NCBI RefSeq assembly: GCF_028462495.1
Contig: NZ_JAQOWX010000007.1
Coordinates: 20,005 to 84,004, forward strand
Origin: Roseateles_E sp005503085
Lineage (GTDB): Bacteria; Pseudomonadota; Gammaproteobacteria; Burkholderiales; Burkholderiaceae_C
DNA: 64,000 bases
Reading direction: 5' to 3'
A model generated the notes under the pieces. The model was not told the DNA's origin. It searched no databases and was given only the letters and a program-made list of their open reading frames with translations. Positions within the stretch are counted from its first letter, which is position 1. Every line of letters begins with the position of its first letter. Both the position numbers and the translations under genes were made by a program. Below, piece by piece: positions 8,434 to 16,759 of this stretch.

Positions 8434-9210
8434 GTGAAGCCCAGCGACGCAGAGACGAACCCGACCGAACGCGGCCCGCGCGGCATCCAGAGCGTGGAGG
8501 TCGGCGGCCAGCTGCTGATCGCACTGGCCCACCATGGCCGGCCGCTGGCGCTGAAGGATCTGGCCCGCCAGGCCGAGATGCCTCCGGCCAAGGCCCACCC
8601 CTATCTGGTCAGCTTCATCAAGCTGGGCCTGGTCGAGCAGGAGGCCGGCAGCGGTCGCTACGGTCTGGGGCCGCTGGCCTTGCAGCTGGGCCTGATCAGC
8701 CTGCAACAGTACGACCCGGTGCGCCTGGCGACGCCGCGCATCGAGGAGCTGGCCCTGCTGCTGGGCCATACGGTGGCGATCGCCGTCTGGGGCAATCACG
8801 GGCCGACCATCGTGCGGGTGGCCGAGGCCTCCAGCCCGGTCCACATCAGCATGCGCCACGGCACGGTGATGAGCCTGGCCGGCACCGCCTCGGGCCGGCT
8901 GTTCGCCGCCCATCTGCCACGCGAGCAGGTGCTGGCGGCCGACCCGGCCATCGTCTTCGATGCCGCGCTGGACGACCATCTGGCCCAGGCCCGGCTGCTG
9001 GGCATCGCCCACTCGCATGACGGCGTCGTCGCCGGCGTCAGCGCGCTGGCCGCGCCGGTGTTCGATGACCAGGGCCGCATGGTCCTGAGCCTGACCGCCA
9101 TCGGCCCCAGCGGCAGTTTCGATCTGCGGCTGGACGGCGCACTGGCGCAGACGCTCAAGCGGGTCGGGCTGGAGTTGTCGCGTCAGCTCGGCTGGCGCGC
9201 CTCGCCCTGA
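8434..9210 (+). CDS. IclR-family transcriptional regulator of the homogentisate operon
   Basis: This is a 258-aa protein. Its N-terminal winged helix-turn-helix (about residues 18-75: GIQSVEVGGQLLIALAHHGRPLALKDLARQAEM) is followed by an IclR effector-binding domain (about 85-255, with ELALLLGHTVAIAVWG and LAGTASGRLFAA). The start is a GTG at 8434. It is transcribed divergently from the MBL-VOC-hydroxylase-hmgA-fahA operon, the standard arrangement for a local pathway regulator. The effector is likely an aromatic acid or a pathway intermediate. Confidence 0.9.
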   Translation: MKPSDAETNPTERGPRGIQSVEVGGQLLIALAHHGRPLALKDLARQAEMPPAKAHPYLVSFIKLGLVEQEAGSGRYGLGPLALQLGLISLQQYDPVRLATPRIEELALLLGHTVAIAVWGNHGPTIVRVAEASSPVHISMRHGTVMSLAGTASGRLFAAHLPREQVLAADPAIVFDAALDDHLAQARLLGIAHSHDGVVAGVSALAAPVFDDQGRMVLSLTAIGPSGSFDLRLDGALAQTLKRVGLELSRQLGWRASP

Positions 9211-9289
9211 TGGCGGCGCATGGGCTCTTCGATGCGTAAGACCTGTCGCCGGCCCGCGATGCGGAGCCGGCTCGAACAATGCAGCGGGA

Positions 9290-10066
9290 TCAAGCCGCCA
9301 GCGCCGTCAGCTGCAGCTCGGCAATGATCTCGGCCTCGCGCTGCGGCGAGAAGAAAAATGGATAAAGGGTGCGGACCAGCGAGCCAAGCGCGGGCTGGCC
9401 ACCATAGCGCCGCAGTTGCTGCTCCACATAGCCGAAATCCAGGCTCATCAGCACAGCCGGCGCCTGCACACGGTTGTTCATTCGCGCCTCGCTGCAGACC
9501 TTGAAGCCCAGCATGCGACGGTAATACGCCACATGCCGGGGATTGACCTCGATGACCAGCATCTGGGCATCATGCACATGGTGGGCATGGATGTAGGCCG
9601 TGTGAAACAACGCGGCAAGCACGGTTTTGGAAGGGACGTCCACATCCAGAGCCAGTTGGGTGAACTCGCACAAATCCAGGCCGCTGGCGCGCAAGGCCTC
9701 CATCTCGTCGGCAAACACCGCATCGGCACCGAGGCCCGCATCGGAATCGAAACGTATGCCCAAGGTGCCCAGCGTGCGCTGCTCGGCCACCGCACTGAGC
9801 GTCAGCAAATGACGCTCACCTTCGCTGGCGCGGGTGTTGGTGAGATAGCCGCGTTGCGCATAGCGCCGGCTGACCAGCGCGCTGGCCACGCGTTTGAATT
9901 GGGGGCAGTCAGCGGCACGGATCTGGATGCCCTGGATCGCCATACCGGGCTGCGCTTCGCGAAGCCCGAAGAAACCGCGCTCACGCGCCGGTGAGCGCAG
10001 GGCATGCAAGCCAATCATGGGCTGAAGGCCCGATCTTGCCCCCAGCGAAATGCTTTCATTCGACAT
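9290..10066 (-). CDS. FeeM-like N-acyl amino acid synthase domain protein
   Basis: This is a 258-aa protein resembling FeeM-type N-acyltransferases of the GNAT/autoinducer-synthase fold. Visible are the IQIRAADCPQFKRVASALVSRRY start of the domain, the core EFTQLALDVDVPSKTVLAALFHTAYIHA, and the VNPRHVAYYRRMLGFKV signature. These enzymes take an acyl group from acyl carrier protein and attach it to an amino acid. Related acyltransferases are linked to PEP-CTERM/exosortase systems, and PEP-CTERM proteins occur at 34919 and 63791 here. It stands alone, with about 190 bp of non-coding DNA upstream. The exact product is unknown. Confidence 0.7.
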   Translation of the reverse strand: MSNESISLGARSGLQPMIGLHALRSPARERGFFGLREAQPGMAIQGIQIRAADCPQFKRVASALVSRRYAQRGYLTNTRASEGERHLLTLSAVAEQRTLGTLGIRFDSDAGLGADAVFADEMEALRASGLDLCEFTQLALDVDVPSKTVLAALFHTAYIHAHHVHDAQMLVIEVNPRHVAYYRRMLGFKVCSEARMNNRVQAPAVLMSLDFGYVEQQLRRYGGQPALGSLVRTLYPFFFSPQREAEIIAELQLTALAA

Positions 10067-10258
10067 GACAACCCGTCCTCGCCAGCTAATGCGCCGCAGT
10101 CTAACTTGCTATATCGGCAGAACTGGCCCAACTCATGTCACCGGAACAACTGACACAGAAAACTTACACTTTCAAGCCCCATTCCGGGGGATGCCTACAC
10201 TGAAAGCGTGAAAATCTCACTGCCGACACCCCCGATTTCAGGGGATTCCCCCGCCAAC

Positions 10259-11488
10259 TCATAGCCCGGCGGCAAATGACTTGAGCAGGACGAGCAAGGC
10301 CTCGGGCTGCTCCAGCGGGCTCAGGTGCGAGGCGCCGGCCAGCACCTCCAGCCGCGCGCCCGGGACGCGCTGCGCAATGGCCTCGGCCATCGCCGGGGTC
10401 GCGCCCTGGTCCAGCGCGCCGGCGATCACCAGGGTCGGGCAGCGCACCGCGCTCAAGGCCTCCAGATAGTCGACCCCGCTGACCGCCTGGCAGGCGGCGA
10501 TATAAGCGGCCGGGTCCTGGGCCAGCAAGCGGCTGTGCAGCAAGGCCGTGGCCTCGGGCTCGGCAGCACGGAAATCGGCATGCAGATAGCGCTCGGTGAC
10601 CATGGACGCCACCGCCACCATGCCGCCGGCCTCGACCGCCGCGATGCGCTGGGCCCAGGCCGCGCGCGCGGCCTCGGGATACTGCGCCGTCGTGTGCGCC
10701 AGCACCAGGCCGCGCAGCAGCTCGGGGTGCTTCAGGGCCAGGCCCTGCCCCACCATGCCGCCCAGCGAGAGGCCGACAAAGCAGACCGGCCCGCGCCCCC
10801 ATTCGCGTATCAGCCGCGCGGCATCGTCGACCAGCTCGTCCAGGCTGTAGGGACCGGTGGGCCGGGCGGACTCGCCATGGCCGCGCTGGTCGTAGCGCAG
10901 GGTCGGGTGTTGCCCGCCGAGCGCGGCGGCCAGGCCGTCCCAGAGATGGGCATCGAGGCCCAGCGCGTGGGCGAACACGATGGGCACGCCGCTGCCCTCG
11001 CCCTGCAGCAGCAGATGCAGCTGCGGCTGGCTGAAGGTGTGCTGCGCGCGCGGGCGCAGCGCGCGCGTCAGCGGCGCCGGCAGCGGCGCCAGGCCTTCGG
11101 CCTCGAGGATCTCTCCGGTGATCTTGAAGGCGGTGTTGGCGGCCGGCACGCCGCAGTAGATCGCCCCCTGCAGCAGGGTCTCCTGGATCATGGTAACGGG
11201 CACACCGCCACGGACGGCGGCGCGGCAGTGCAGCTCGAACTCCTCCCAGCGCGCCAGCCCCATGGTCATGCCCAGCACCAGCAGGCGCCGGGTCGGCTTG
11301 TCCAGGCCCGGCCGGCCCCAGATCTCGTGCCAGGCATAGCGGGTGATGAAGGCCTGGAACTCGGCGTTGAAGGCCGTGGCGCCGGCGGTCGAGCGCTGCA
11401 CCCAGTCCTCGCCCAGCATGGCACGGCGATTGACGAGGCCGCGGTCGAAATCGTCGTCGCGTTGGTCGGGGTACTCGTTCATGGTCAT
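10259..11488 (-). CDS. PcaC-PcaD fusion: carboxymuconolactone decarboxylase / 3-oxoadipate enol-lactonase
   Basis: One 409-aa chain holds two consecutive enzymes of the protocatechuate branch of the beta-ketoadipate pathway. Residues about 1-125 are a 4-carboxymuconolactone decarboxylase (RRAMLGEDWVQRS..., FITRYAWHEIWGRPGLD, HCRAAVRGGVPVTMIQE). Residues about 140-409 are an alpha/beta hydrolase enol-lactonase (HALGLDAHLWDGL, nucleophile elbow FVGLSLGGMVGQ, catalytic His in GASHLSPLEQPEAL). The start at 11488 overlaps the pcaB stop by four bases; a second ATG lies at 11482. The domain order is decarboxylase first, opposite to the PcaL fusions of actinobacteria. Confidence 0.92.
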   Translation of the reverse strand: MTMNEYPDQRDDDFDRGLVNRRAMLGEDWVQRSTAGATAFNAEFQAFITRYAWHEIWGRPGLDKPTRRLLVLGMTMGLARWEEFELHCRAAVRGGVPVTMIQETLLQGAIYCGVPAANTAFKITGEILEAEGLAPLPAPLTRALRPRAQHTFSQPQLHLLLQGEGSGVPIVFAHALGLDAHLWDGLAAALGGQHPTLRYDQRGHGESARPTGPYSLDELVDDAARLIREWGRGPVCFVGLSLGGMVGQGLALKHPELLRGLVLAHTTAQYPEAARAAWAQRIAAVEAGGMVAVASMVTERYLHADFRAAEPEATALLHSRLLAQDPAAYIAACQAVSGVDYLEALSAVRCPTLVIAGALDQGATPAMAEAIAQRVPGARLEVLAGASHLSPLEQPEALLVLLKSFAAGL

Positions 11489-12876
11489 GGCGCCAGCGGT
11501 TGGTCCATCAAGGACTGCCATTGTGAGCGTGCTGTCAGCAGCACCTTGTGCACACGGGCATCGGCATGGCGGGCGGCGGCCTGCACATCGAACACCGCAT
11601 CGAGCTCGTCCGCGCTGATGCCACGCGAGAACTCGGCATCGCCCTGCCACAGGCCCTGGGCCAGCGCCCGCAAAGGCCGACCTTGGGCCACGACCTGCTG
11701 CGACAGGCCCTCGACCAGTTGATGGGCCCGCGCCTTGCCGCAGACCCGCGCCAGTAGCAAGGCCAGGCCCTCGGCGGCGACCAGATCGTCAAGACGCTCG
11801 ATATTGGCCCGCATGCGCTCGGGCTCGATGCGCAGCCCCGCCAACGCGCCGGCCAGCGCCTGCAGCGCGCCATGGCTACTCAGCAGCAAGCCGGTCCACT
11901 CGGCCAGCTCGGCCTGCCAGCCGCCCAGGCCGCGCTCATGCTCCTGGCCCATGCAGGCCAGCAGCGCGGCGACCCGCTGCGGCGCGCGCTGGGCCGCCGC
12001 CAGCGCCTGCATGCAGGCGACCGGGTTGCGCTTGTGCGGCATCGCGCTGGACCCACCCGAACCGCTGACCGCGCCCTCCATCATCTCGCCGACCTCGGCC
12101 TGGGCCAGCAGCGACAGATCGCGCGCCAGCTTGCCCAGTGAGCCGCACATCACGCCCAGCTCGGCACCGAGCCGCACCCAGCGGTCGCGCTGGGTGTGCC
12201 AGCACTGCTCCGGCAGGCGCAGGCGCAGCTCGGCCGCAACCTGGCTCGCAACCGCATCGGCCTTGTCGCCCAACGAGGCCAGCGTGCCGGCGGCCCCGCC
12301 CAGCTGCAGCAGCAAGGCCTCGTCGGCCTGGGCGCGCAGGGCCTGGGCCGAACGCAGCAGCGGCATCAACCAGTTCAGCAGCTTGCAGCGCAGGCTGCTG
12401 ACCAGGGCCGGCTGCATCAGCGTGCGGGCCAGCATCGGGATCGAGTCGGCGGCCTCGGCCTGGTCCAGCAGATGGCCGCACAGGCTCAGCAGATCGTCGT
12501 CGATCAGGCGCAGCGCACGGCGGGTCTGCAAGACCATCGCGGTGTCGATCACGTCCTGGCTGGTGCTGCCCCAGTGCACATAGCCGGCGGCGGCCGGGTC
12601 GAACAAGGCCACCGTCTCGGTGAGCTTCTTGACCAGCGGTATCGCCAGACTGCCGGCACGGCCGCTGGCCGCGACCAGACCAGTCACATCGTAGAGCTCG
12701 GCCCGGCACAGGCTGGCAATCGCCTGCGCGGCCGATTGCGGGATCACGCCGGCCTTGGCCTCGGCGCGCGCCAGCGCCGCCTCGAAGTCCATCATGGCCT
12801 GCACGATGGCGCTCTCGTCGAAGAGCGCCAGCATCTGCGGCGTGGACAAAAAACCCTCGAATACCAGCACTGACAT
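11485..12876 (-). CDS. pcaB: 3-carboxy-cis,cis-muconate cycloisomerase
   Basis: PcaB is a fumarase/aspartase-superfamily enzyme that cyclises carboxymuconate to carboxymuconolactone, the substrate of the fused enzyme encoded directly downstream. The 463-aa chain has the superfamily signature SGSGGSSAMPHKRNPV and the earlier YVHWGSTSQDVIDTA segment. I start at the ATG at 12876, with an AGGATGGG ribosome site, rather than the TTG one codon upstream. Other pca genes (pcaGH, pcaIJ) are not in this window. Confidence 0.94.
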   Translation of the reverse strand: MSVLVFEGFLSTPQMLALFDESAIVQAMMDFEAALARAEAKAGVIPQSAAQAIASLCRAELYDVTGLVAASGRAGSLAIPLVKKLTETVALFDPAAAGYVHWGSTSQDVIDTAMVLQTRRALRLIDDDLLSLCGHLLDQAEAADSIPMLARTLMQPALVSSLRCKLLNWLMPLLRSAQALRAQADEALLLQLGGAAGTLASLGDKADAVASQVAAELRLRLPEQCWHTQRDRWVRLGAELGVMCGSLGKLARDLSLLAQAEVGEMMEGAVSGSGGSSAMPHKRNPVACMQALAAAQRAPQRVAALLACMGQEHERGLGGWQAELAEWTGLLLSSHGALQALAGALAGLRIEPERMRANIERLDDLVAAEGLALLLARVCGKARAHQLVEGLSQQVVAQGRPLRALAQGLWQGDAEFSRGISADELDAVFDVQAAARHADARVHKVLLTARSQWQSLMDQPLAP

Positions 12877-12978
12877 CAACCCATCCTGAGGATCTTTGCA
12901 GCGATGCTAACGAGGGCTGGCGGGGCTGCGAGCCCGGGGCTTACCCGCAGCGGGTTTGCCCCGGCGTCGTCTGCGGAC

Positions 12979-13731
12979 TCAGGCAGCGGCGCTGTGCGCC
13001 TGTGCCAGACGGCTCATATTGCCCATCGAGACACGGTGCATCTCGATCAGACCCAGCAGGCCGCTGCGGTGCAGCTGCAACACCTTCTCGTCTTCCAGCT
13101 GCGCGAGCTTGTCTTCGTTGATGGCCAGGAAGCCGTCAACATCGATCTTCTCGCCATTGGGCAGGGTAGCTTCGAAGCGCATGTCCTGCAGCAGGTCGAA
13201 CTCCTGCAGCTGGGCGCAGACCATGCGAGTGCGCTCGGCTTCGCGCTCGAAGCTCTCAAGGAAGTTCTTCGCGTTGACGGTGAACTCGGTGGGCTGGCCG
13301 TCGGCGGCGAACAGCAGCTGACCCTCGGTCTGCGAAAAGCCCTTCCACTGCTCGTCAAAGCAGACGGCGATGTCGTCGCTGTTGTTGATGCGGGCCATCG
13401 CGAAGGGGTAGCGGCGCAGATAGGCGGGCAGGTAGTTGCCGGTCCACTTGCCGTCCTTCAGGAACAGATTGCTGCCCGGCTTCAGGCCGAACACGGCCAG
13501 CGGGGCCACGGCCGGCTTGGCGCCTTCGGCCGGCTGCTGCGCGCTCTCGCCGACGCGCACGAACACGATAGGGAACTCCTTGCAGGCGTCGGCAAACTCG
13601 ACCGCCGTCAGGAACAGCGAGTTCAGGCCGGCCACGCGCTCCAGCGTCGGCAGCTCGGCCTGCAGGCGCAGGTTCTTGTGCTGTTCACGGTCCAGCGGCA
13701 CCAGCGAGCCGTACAAAGGGGGGTTGCTCAT
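12979..13731 (-). CDS. SapC-family protein
   Basis: This is a 250-aa protein matching the SapC family (related to a Campylobacter S-layer-region protein) across its length: LVPLDREQHKNLRL, FADACKEFPIVFVRVGESAQ, YLPAYLRRYPFAMA and LQEFDLLQDM. It has no signal peptide or membrane segment. The ATG overlaps the stop of the upstream CNNM/CorC gene by four bases, so the two are translated together. The molecular function is not established. Confidence 0.85.
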   Translation of the reverse strand: MSNPPLYGSLVPLDREQHKNLRLQAELPTLERVAGLNSLFLTAVEFADACKEFPIVFVRVGESAQQPAEGAKPAVAPLAVFGLKPGSNLFLKDGKWTGNYLPAYLRRYPFAMARINNSDDIAVCFDEQWKGFSQTEGQLLFAADGQPTEFTVNAKNFLESFEREAERTRMVCAQLQEFDLLQDMRFEATLPNGEKIDVDGFLAINEDKLAQLEDEKVLQLHRSGLLGLIEMHRVSMGNMSRLAQAHSAAA

Positions 13732-15029
13732 TTCTCATCATCTCCATCTTGAGCCAGTCGTTTGACCAGCACCTTGTCCACACGCTTGCCATCGAGGTCC
13801 ACGACCTCGAATCTCCAGGCGTTCCACTCCACCACATCGGCCGTGCGCGGCAAACGCCCCAAGAGCAGCATGATCATGCCGGCCAGGGTGTTGTAGCGCC
13901 CACGATCCTCTTCGGGCAGTTCCTTCAGGTCCAGGCGGTCCTTCAGCTCGGGGCTGGGAATCAGGCCGTCCATCAGCCAGCTCCCGTCCTCGCGTTGCAC
14001 CGCCCAGGCATCACCATCGCTGGGCGCCGAAAACTCGCCCGCGATCGCTTCCAACACATCACGCACCGAGATCACGCCCTGGACCTCGCCGTACTCGTCG
14101 ACGACGAAGACCAGCTGCGCATCCGAGCCGCGGAAATGGTCCAGCAGCTCCATGCCCGACAAGGTCTCGGGCACAAAGATCGGCGCCTCAAGATCGTCAC
14201 CCAGATTCAGTGGCTGGCCGGACAGCGCGCGCTGCAGCAGGGTCTGGGCCGAGACCACGCCGATCACATCATTGAGCCCTTCGCGGCAGACCGGGTAGCG
14301 ACTGTAGCCATGGGCTTGCAGGATGGCCAGCACCTGCGGCGCCTCGTCATGGATATTGAGCCAGGCGATCTCGGCGCGCGGAATCATCATCGAGCCGACC
14401 TGGCGCTCATCGAGCCGGAACACATTGCGCACCATCTGGTGCTCCTGCTCCTCGATCACGCCGGCGTCCAGTCCCTCTTCCAGGCTGGCCGCGATCTCTT
14501 CTTCGGTGACGCCGCGCTGCGCCCTGCCGCGCAGGCCCAGCAGGCCCAGCACCGCATTGGTCGCAAAGCTCAGAAACACAACTAGCGGTCGTGCCACCAG
14601 GGATAGAAAATCCATCGGCGGCGCCACCAGGCGAGCCACCGTCTCCGGAAACATCTGGCCCAGGCGCTTGGGCACCAGCTCACCGAAGATGATGGTGGCC
14701 ACGGTCAGTATCACGACGACCAGGCCGGTGGCCGTGTACTGCGCGATGTGCTGGGCCAGGCCCAGCGAGCCCAGCCACAGCGCCAGCGGGCCGGCGAACG
14801 CGGCCTCGCCGACGATGCCGTTGAGCACGCCGATCGAGGTGATGCCTATCTGCACCGTGGACAGAAACTTGGTCGGGTTCTCGTGCAGGTCCATCGCCGC
14901 CTGGGCACCGGACTCCCCGCCTTCCACCATCACCTGCAGCCGGGCCTTGCGGGCGGCGGTGAGCGCCATTTCCGACATCGCGAAAAGGCCGTTGAGCAGA
15001 ATCAGAAAAATGACTAGGGCGGTATCCAT
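13728..15029 (-). CDS. CNNM/CorC-type hemolysin-family membrane protein
   Basis: This is a 433-aa protein with an N-terminal DUF21/CNNM membrane domain (MDTALVIFLILLNGLFAMSEMAL... then further hydrophobic helices to about residue 150), two CBS domains in the middle (PRAEIAWLNIHDE..., ILQAHGYSRYPVC; LVFVVDEYGEVQGVISVRDVLEAI) and a C-terminal CorC/HlyC domain (ELPEEDRGRYNTLAGMIMLLLGRLP). The family is linked to magnesium/cobalt export. I place the start at 15029 because it begins exactly at the first membrane helix; an in-frame ATG at 15065 is an alternative. It is upstream of and coupled to the SapC gene. Confidence 0.88.
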   Translation of the reverse strand: MDTALVIFLILLNGLFAMSEMALTAARKARLQVMVEGGESGAQAAMDLHENPTKFLSTVQIGITSIGVLNGIVGEAAFAGPLALWLGSLGLAQHIAQYTATGLVVVILTVATIIFGELVPKRLGQMFPETVARLVAPPMDFLSLVARPLVVFLSFATNAVLGLLGLRGRAQRGVTEEEIAASLEEGLDAGVIEEQEHQMVRNVFRLDERQVGSMMIPRAEIAWLNIHDEAPQVLAILQAHGYSRYPVCREGLNDVIGVVSAQTLLQRALSGQPLNLGDDLEAPIFVPETLSGMELLDHFRGSDAQLVFVVDEYGEVQGVISVRDVLEAIAGEFSAPSDGDAWAVQREDGSWLMDGLIPSPELKDRLDLKELPEEDRGRYNTLAGMIMLLLGRLPRTADVVEWNAWRFEVVDLDGKRVDKVLVKRLAQDGDDEK

Positions 15030-15129
15030 TGGCAGCGCGAGCCTCGGGTAAACCCGGTCGCGCATCGGTTCTTTCGGGGGCGCAAGCGTAGCAGAAGGCC
15101 ATGACACAAACCCACCGCACAATCCCGGT

Positions 15130-15957
15130 ATGAACTATCTGATCGGTGATCTGCAAGGCTGCTGCGACGCGCTGGAGCACCTGCTCGCCAAACTCGACTT
15201 CTCGCCCTCGCGCGACCGGCTCTATCTGCTGGGCGACCTCGTCAACCGCGGCCCGGCCTCGCTGGCCACCCTGCGCCGCCTGCAAGGCCTGGGCGACGCG
15301 GCCCGCTGCCTGCTGGGCAACCACGACCTGCACCTGCTGGCCGCCGCCGCCGGCACCCGCAAGCCGCACCGCAGCGACACGCTGAACGAAATCCTCGACG
15401 CCCCCGACCGCGAGGCCCTGCTGGACTGGCTGCGCCAGCAGCGCCTGGCCCGGCACGAGCTGGGCTGGCTGATGGTGCATGCCGGCGTCGTGCCGCAATG
15501 GGACACGCTGCAGACGCTGGCCCTGGCCAGCGAGGTCGAGGCGCTGCTGTGCGGGCCCGATCTGCAGGACTTTCTGCAACAGATGTATGGCAATGAGCCG
15601 CTGAGCTGGGACGAGTCCCTGGCCGGCATCGCCCGATGGCGATTCATCATCAATGTGCTGACCCGGCTGCGCTTTTGCGATGCCCAGGGGCGCCTGGACC
15701 TGAAGACCAAGGACGCCGACGGCGCGCCCGAGGGCTTCCTGCCCTGGTTCGATGTGCCCGGCCGGCGCAGCGCCGGCACACCCATCGCCTTCGGCCACTG
15801 GTCGACCCTGGGCCTGCTGCAGCGCCCCGACCTGCTGGCGCTGGACACCGGCTGCGTCTGGGGCGGCCGCCTGACGGCCGCCCGGGTCGAGACCGGCCGC
15901 GTGCTGGAGATCATCCAGGTGGACTGCGCGCAGGCCCAGAAGCCGGGCCTTGCATAG
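15130..15957 (+). CDS. apaH: Symmetrical bis(5'-nucleosyl)-tetraphosphatase ApaH
   Basis: ApaH splits diadenosine tetraphosphate (Ap4A) into two ADP in the cytoplasm. The 275-aa chain has the metallophosphoesterase motifs GDLQGC (residues 6-11), GDLVNRGP (about 36-43), GNHDLH (about 68-73) and a late histidine segment, AFGHWSTLG. The length is normal. It is divergent from the CNNM/CorC gene and ends 35 bp before tRNA-Ser. Confidence 0.95.
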   Translation: MNYLIGDLQGCCDALEHLLAKLDFSPSRDRLYLLGDLVNRGPASLATLRRLQGLGDAARCLLGNHDLHLLAAAAGTRKPHRSDTLNEILDAPDREALLDWLRQQRLARHELGWLMVHAGVVPQWDTLQTLALASEVEALLCGPDLQDFLQQMYGNEPLSWDESLAGIARWRFIINVLTRLRFCDAQGRLDLKTKDADGAPEGFLPWFDVPGRRSAGTPIAFGHWSTLGLLQRPDLLALDTGCVWGGRLTAARVETGRVLEIIQVDCAQAQKPGLA

Positions 15958-15992
15958 CGGCTAGAATGCGCGCTCTGCGCAAGGCAGAAACC

Positions 15993-16080
15993 GGAGGCTT
16001 GGGGGAGTGGTTTAACCCAACAGTCTTGAAAACTGTCGACGGGCAACCGTCCGTGAGTTCGAATCTCACAGCCTCCGCCA
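15993..16080 (+). tRNA. tRNA-Ser (anticodon UGA)
   Basis: The acceptor GGAGGCT at 15993 pairs with AGCCTCC near the 3' end, followed by G and an encoded CCA at 16078-16080. The anticodon loop CTTGAAA carries TGA, and the arm ACGGG...CCGT is the long variable arm of a class II serine tRNA. The T arm has GTTCGAATC. Length is 88 nt with CCA. No integrase or repeat is seen here, unlike at tRNA-Arg. Confidence 0.96.
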
Positions 16081-16087
16081 AGCGGGC

Positions 16088-16627
16088 TCAGCCCCCCTTG
16101 ATACGCACCGTGAAGGTGATCTTGTAGCTGCCGCCATCGCCGCTGTAGCTCAGCGGGGACAGCGAGGTCTCGGTGGTCACCAGGGGCACGACGAAGCTGT
16201 GCGAGCCCAGGTACTCATCGTTCGACAGCGTGCTCTTGAGCAGATCGGTCAGCTTCGGTCGGACGATGGAGCGCAGCTGATCGCTGTTCAGATTGGCCCA
16301 GGCACTGCCACCGTAGATGTTCCAGACCGACTGCATCATCAGCTGCAGGACGCCGCCGCTGCCGAGGTCGGGGTCAAAGTCCTCTTCCAGCAGCCAGGCG
16401 AACACAAAGGCGCCGCCGGCTTCGGCCTCGTTGACGATCTGTCGCATATTCATCGTCTTGCCGGCGAGGAAGGCGCCATCCCAGTCGGGATCGCGCACGC
16501 GGATCAGCTTGCCGCCGGGCACATTGCGATGCCCCATGAAAACCATCAGATAAGGCGCATCGCTGCCGCCCTCGCTGGTGTCATCCAGGCACTTGATCTG
16601 CGTAACCATGAGTTGACGGGTGGGCAT
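16088..16627 (-). CDS. Hypothetical protein, 179 aa
   Basis: I do not recognise the family. The start at 16627 is chosen because a clear GGAGG ribosome site lies six bases before it; the open frame extends upstream to 16678 without such a site. The protein has no signal peptide and no membrane helix. It has an acidic first third (KCLDDTSEGGSDAPYLMVF), a middle with FAWLLEEDFDPDLGSGGV, and a C-terminal beta-like run (SHSFVVPLVTTETSLS... KITFTVRI). It is convergent with tRNA-Ser, whose end is 7 bp away, and is probably transcribed alone. Confidence 0.7.
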   Translation of the reverse strand: MPTRQLMVTQIKCLDDTSEGGSDAPYLMVFMGHRNVPGGKLIRVRDPDWDGAFLAGKTMNMRQIVNEAEAGGAFVFAWLLEEDFDPDLGSGGVLQLMMQSVWNIYGGSAWANLNSDQLRSIVRPKLTDLLKSTLSNDEYLGSHSFVVPLVTTETSLSPLSYSGDGGSYKITFTVRIKGG

Positions 16628-16759
16628 GCTGCACCTCCATTGCTGACTGACAGGCGCTAGGGCCTTGGCGGTCGCCAAAGGCTCGGCCGTGTCGGAAGTC
16701 AGGCTAGGTGCGACCCCTGCCCTGGCCCATCCCTAGGAGTGGTGGGCTGCGCAGGCAGT

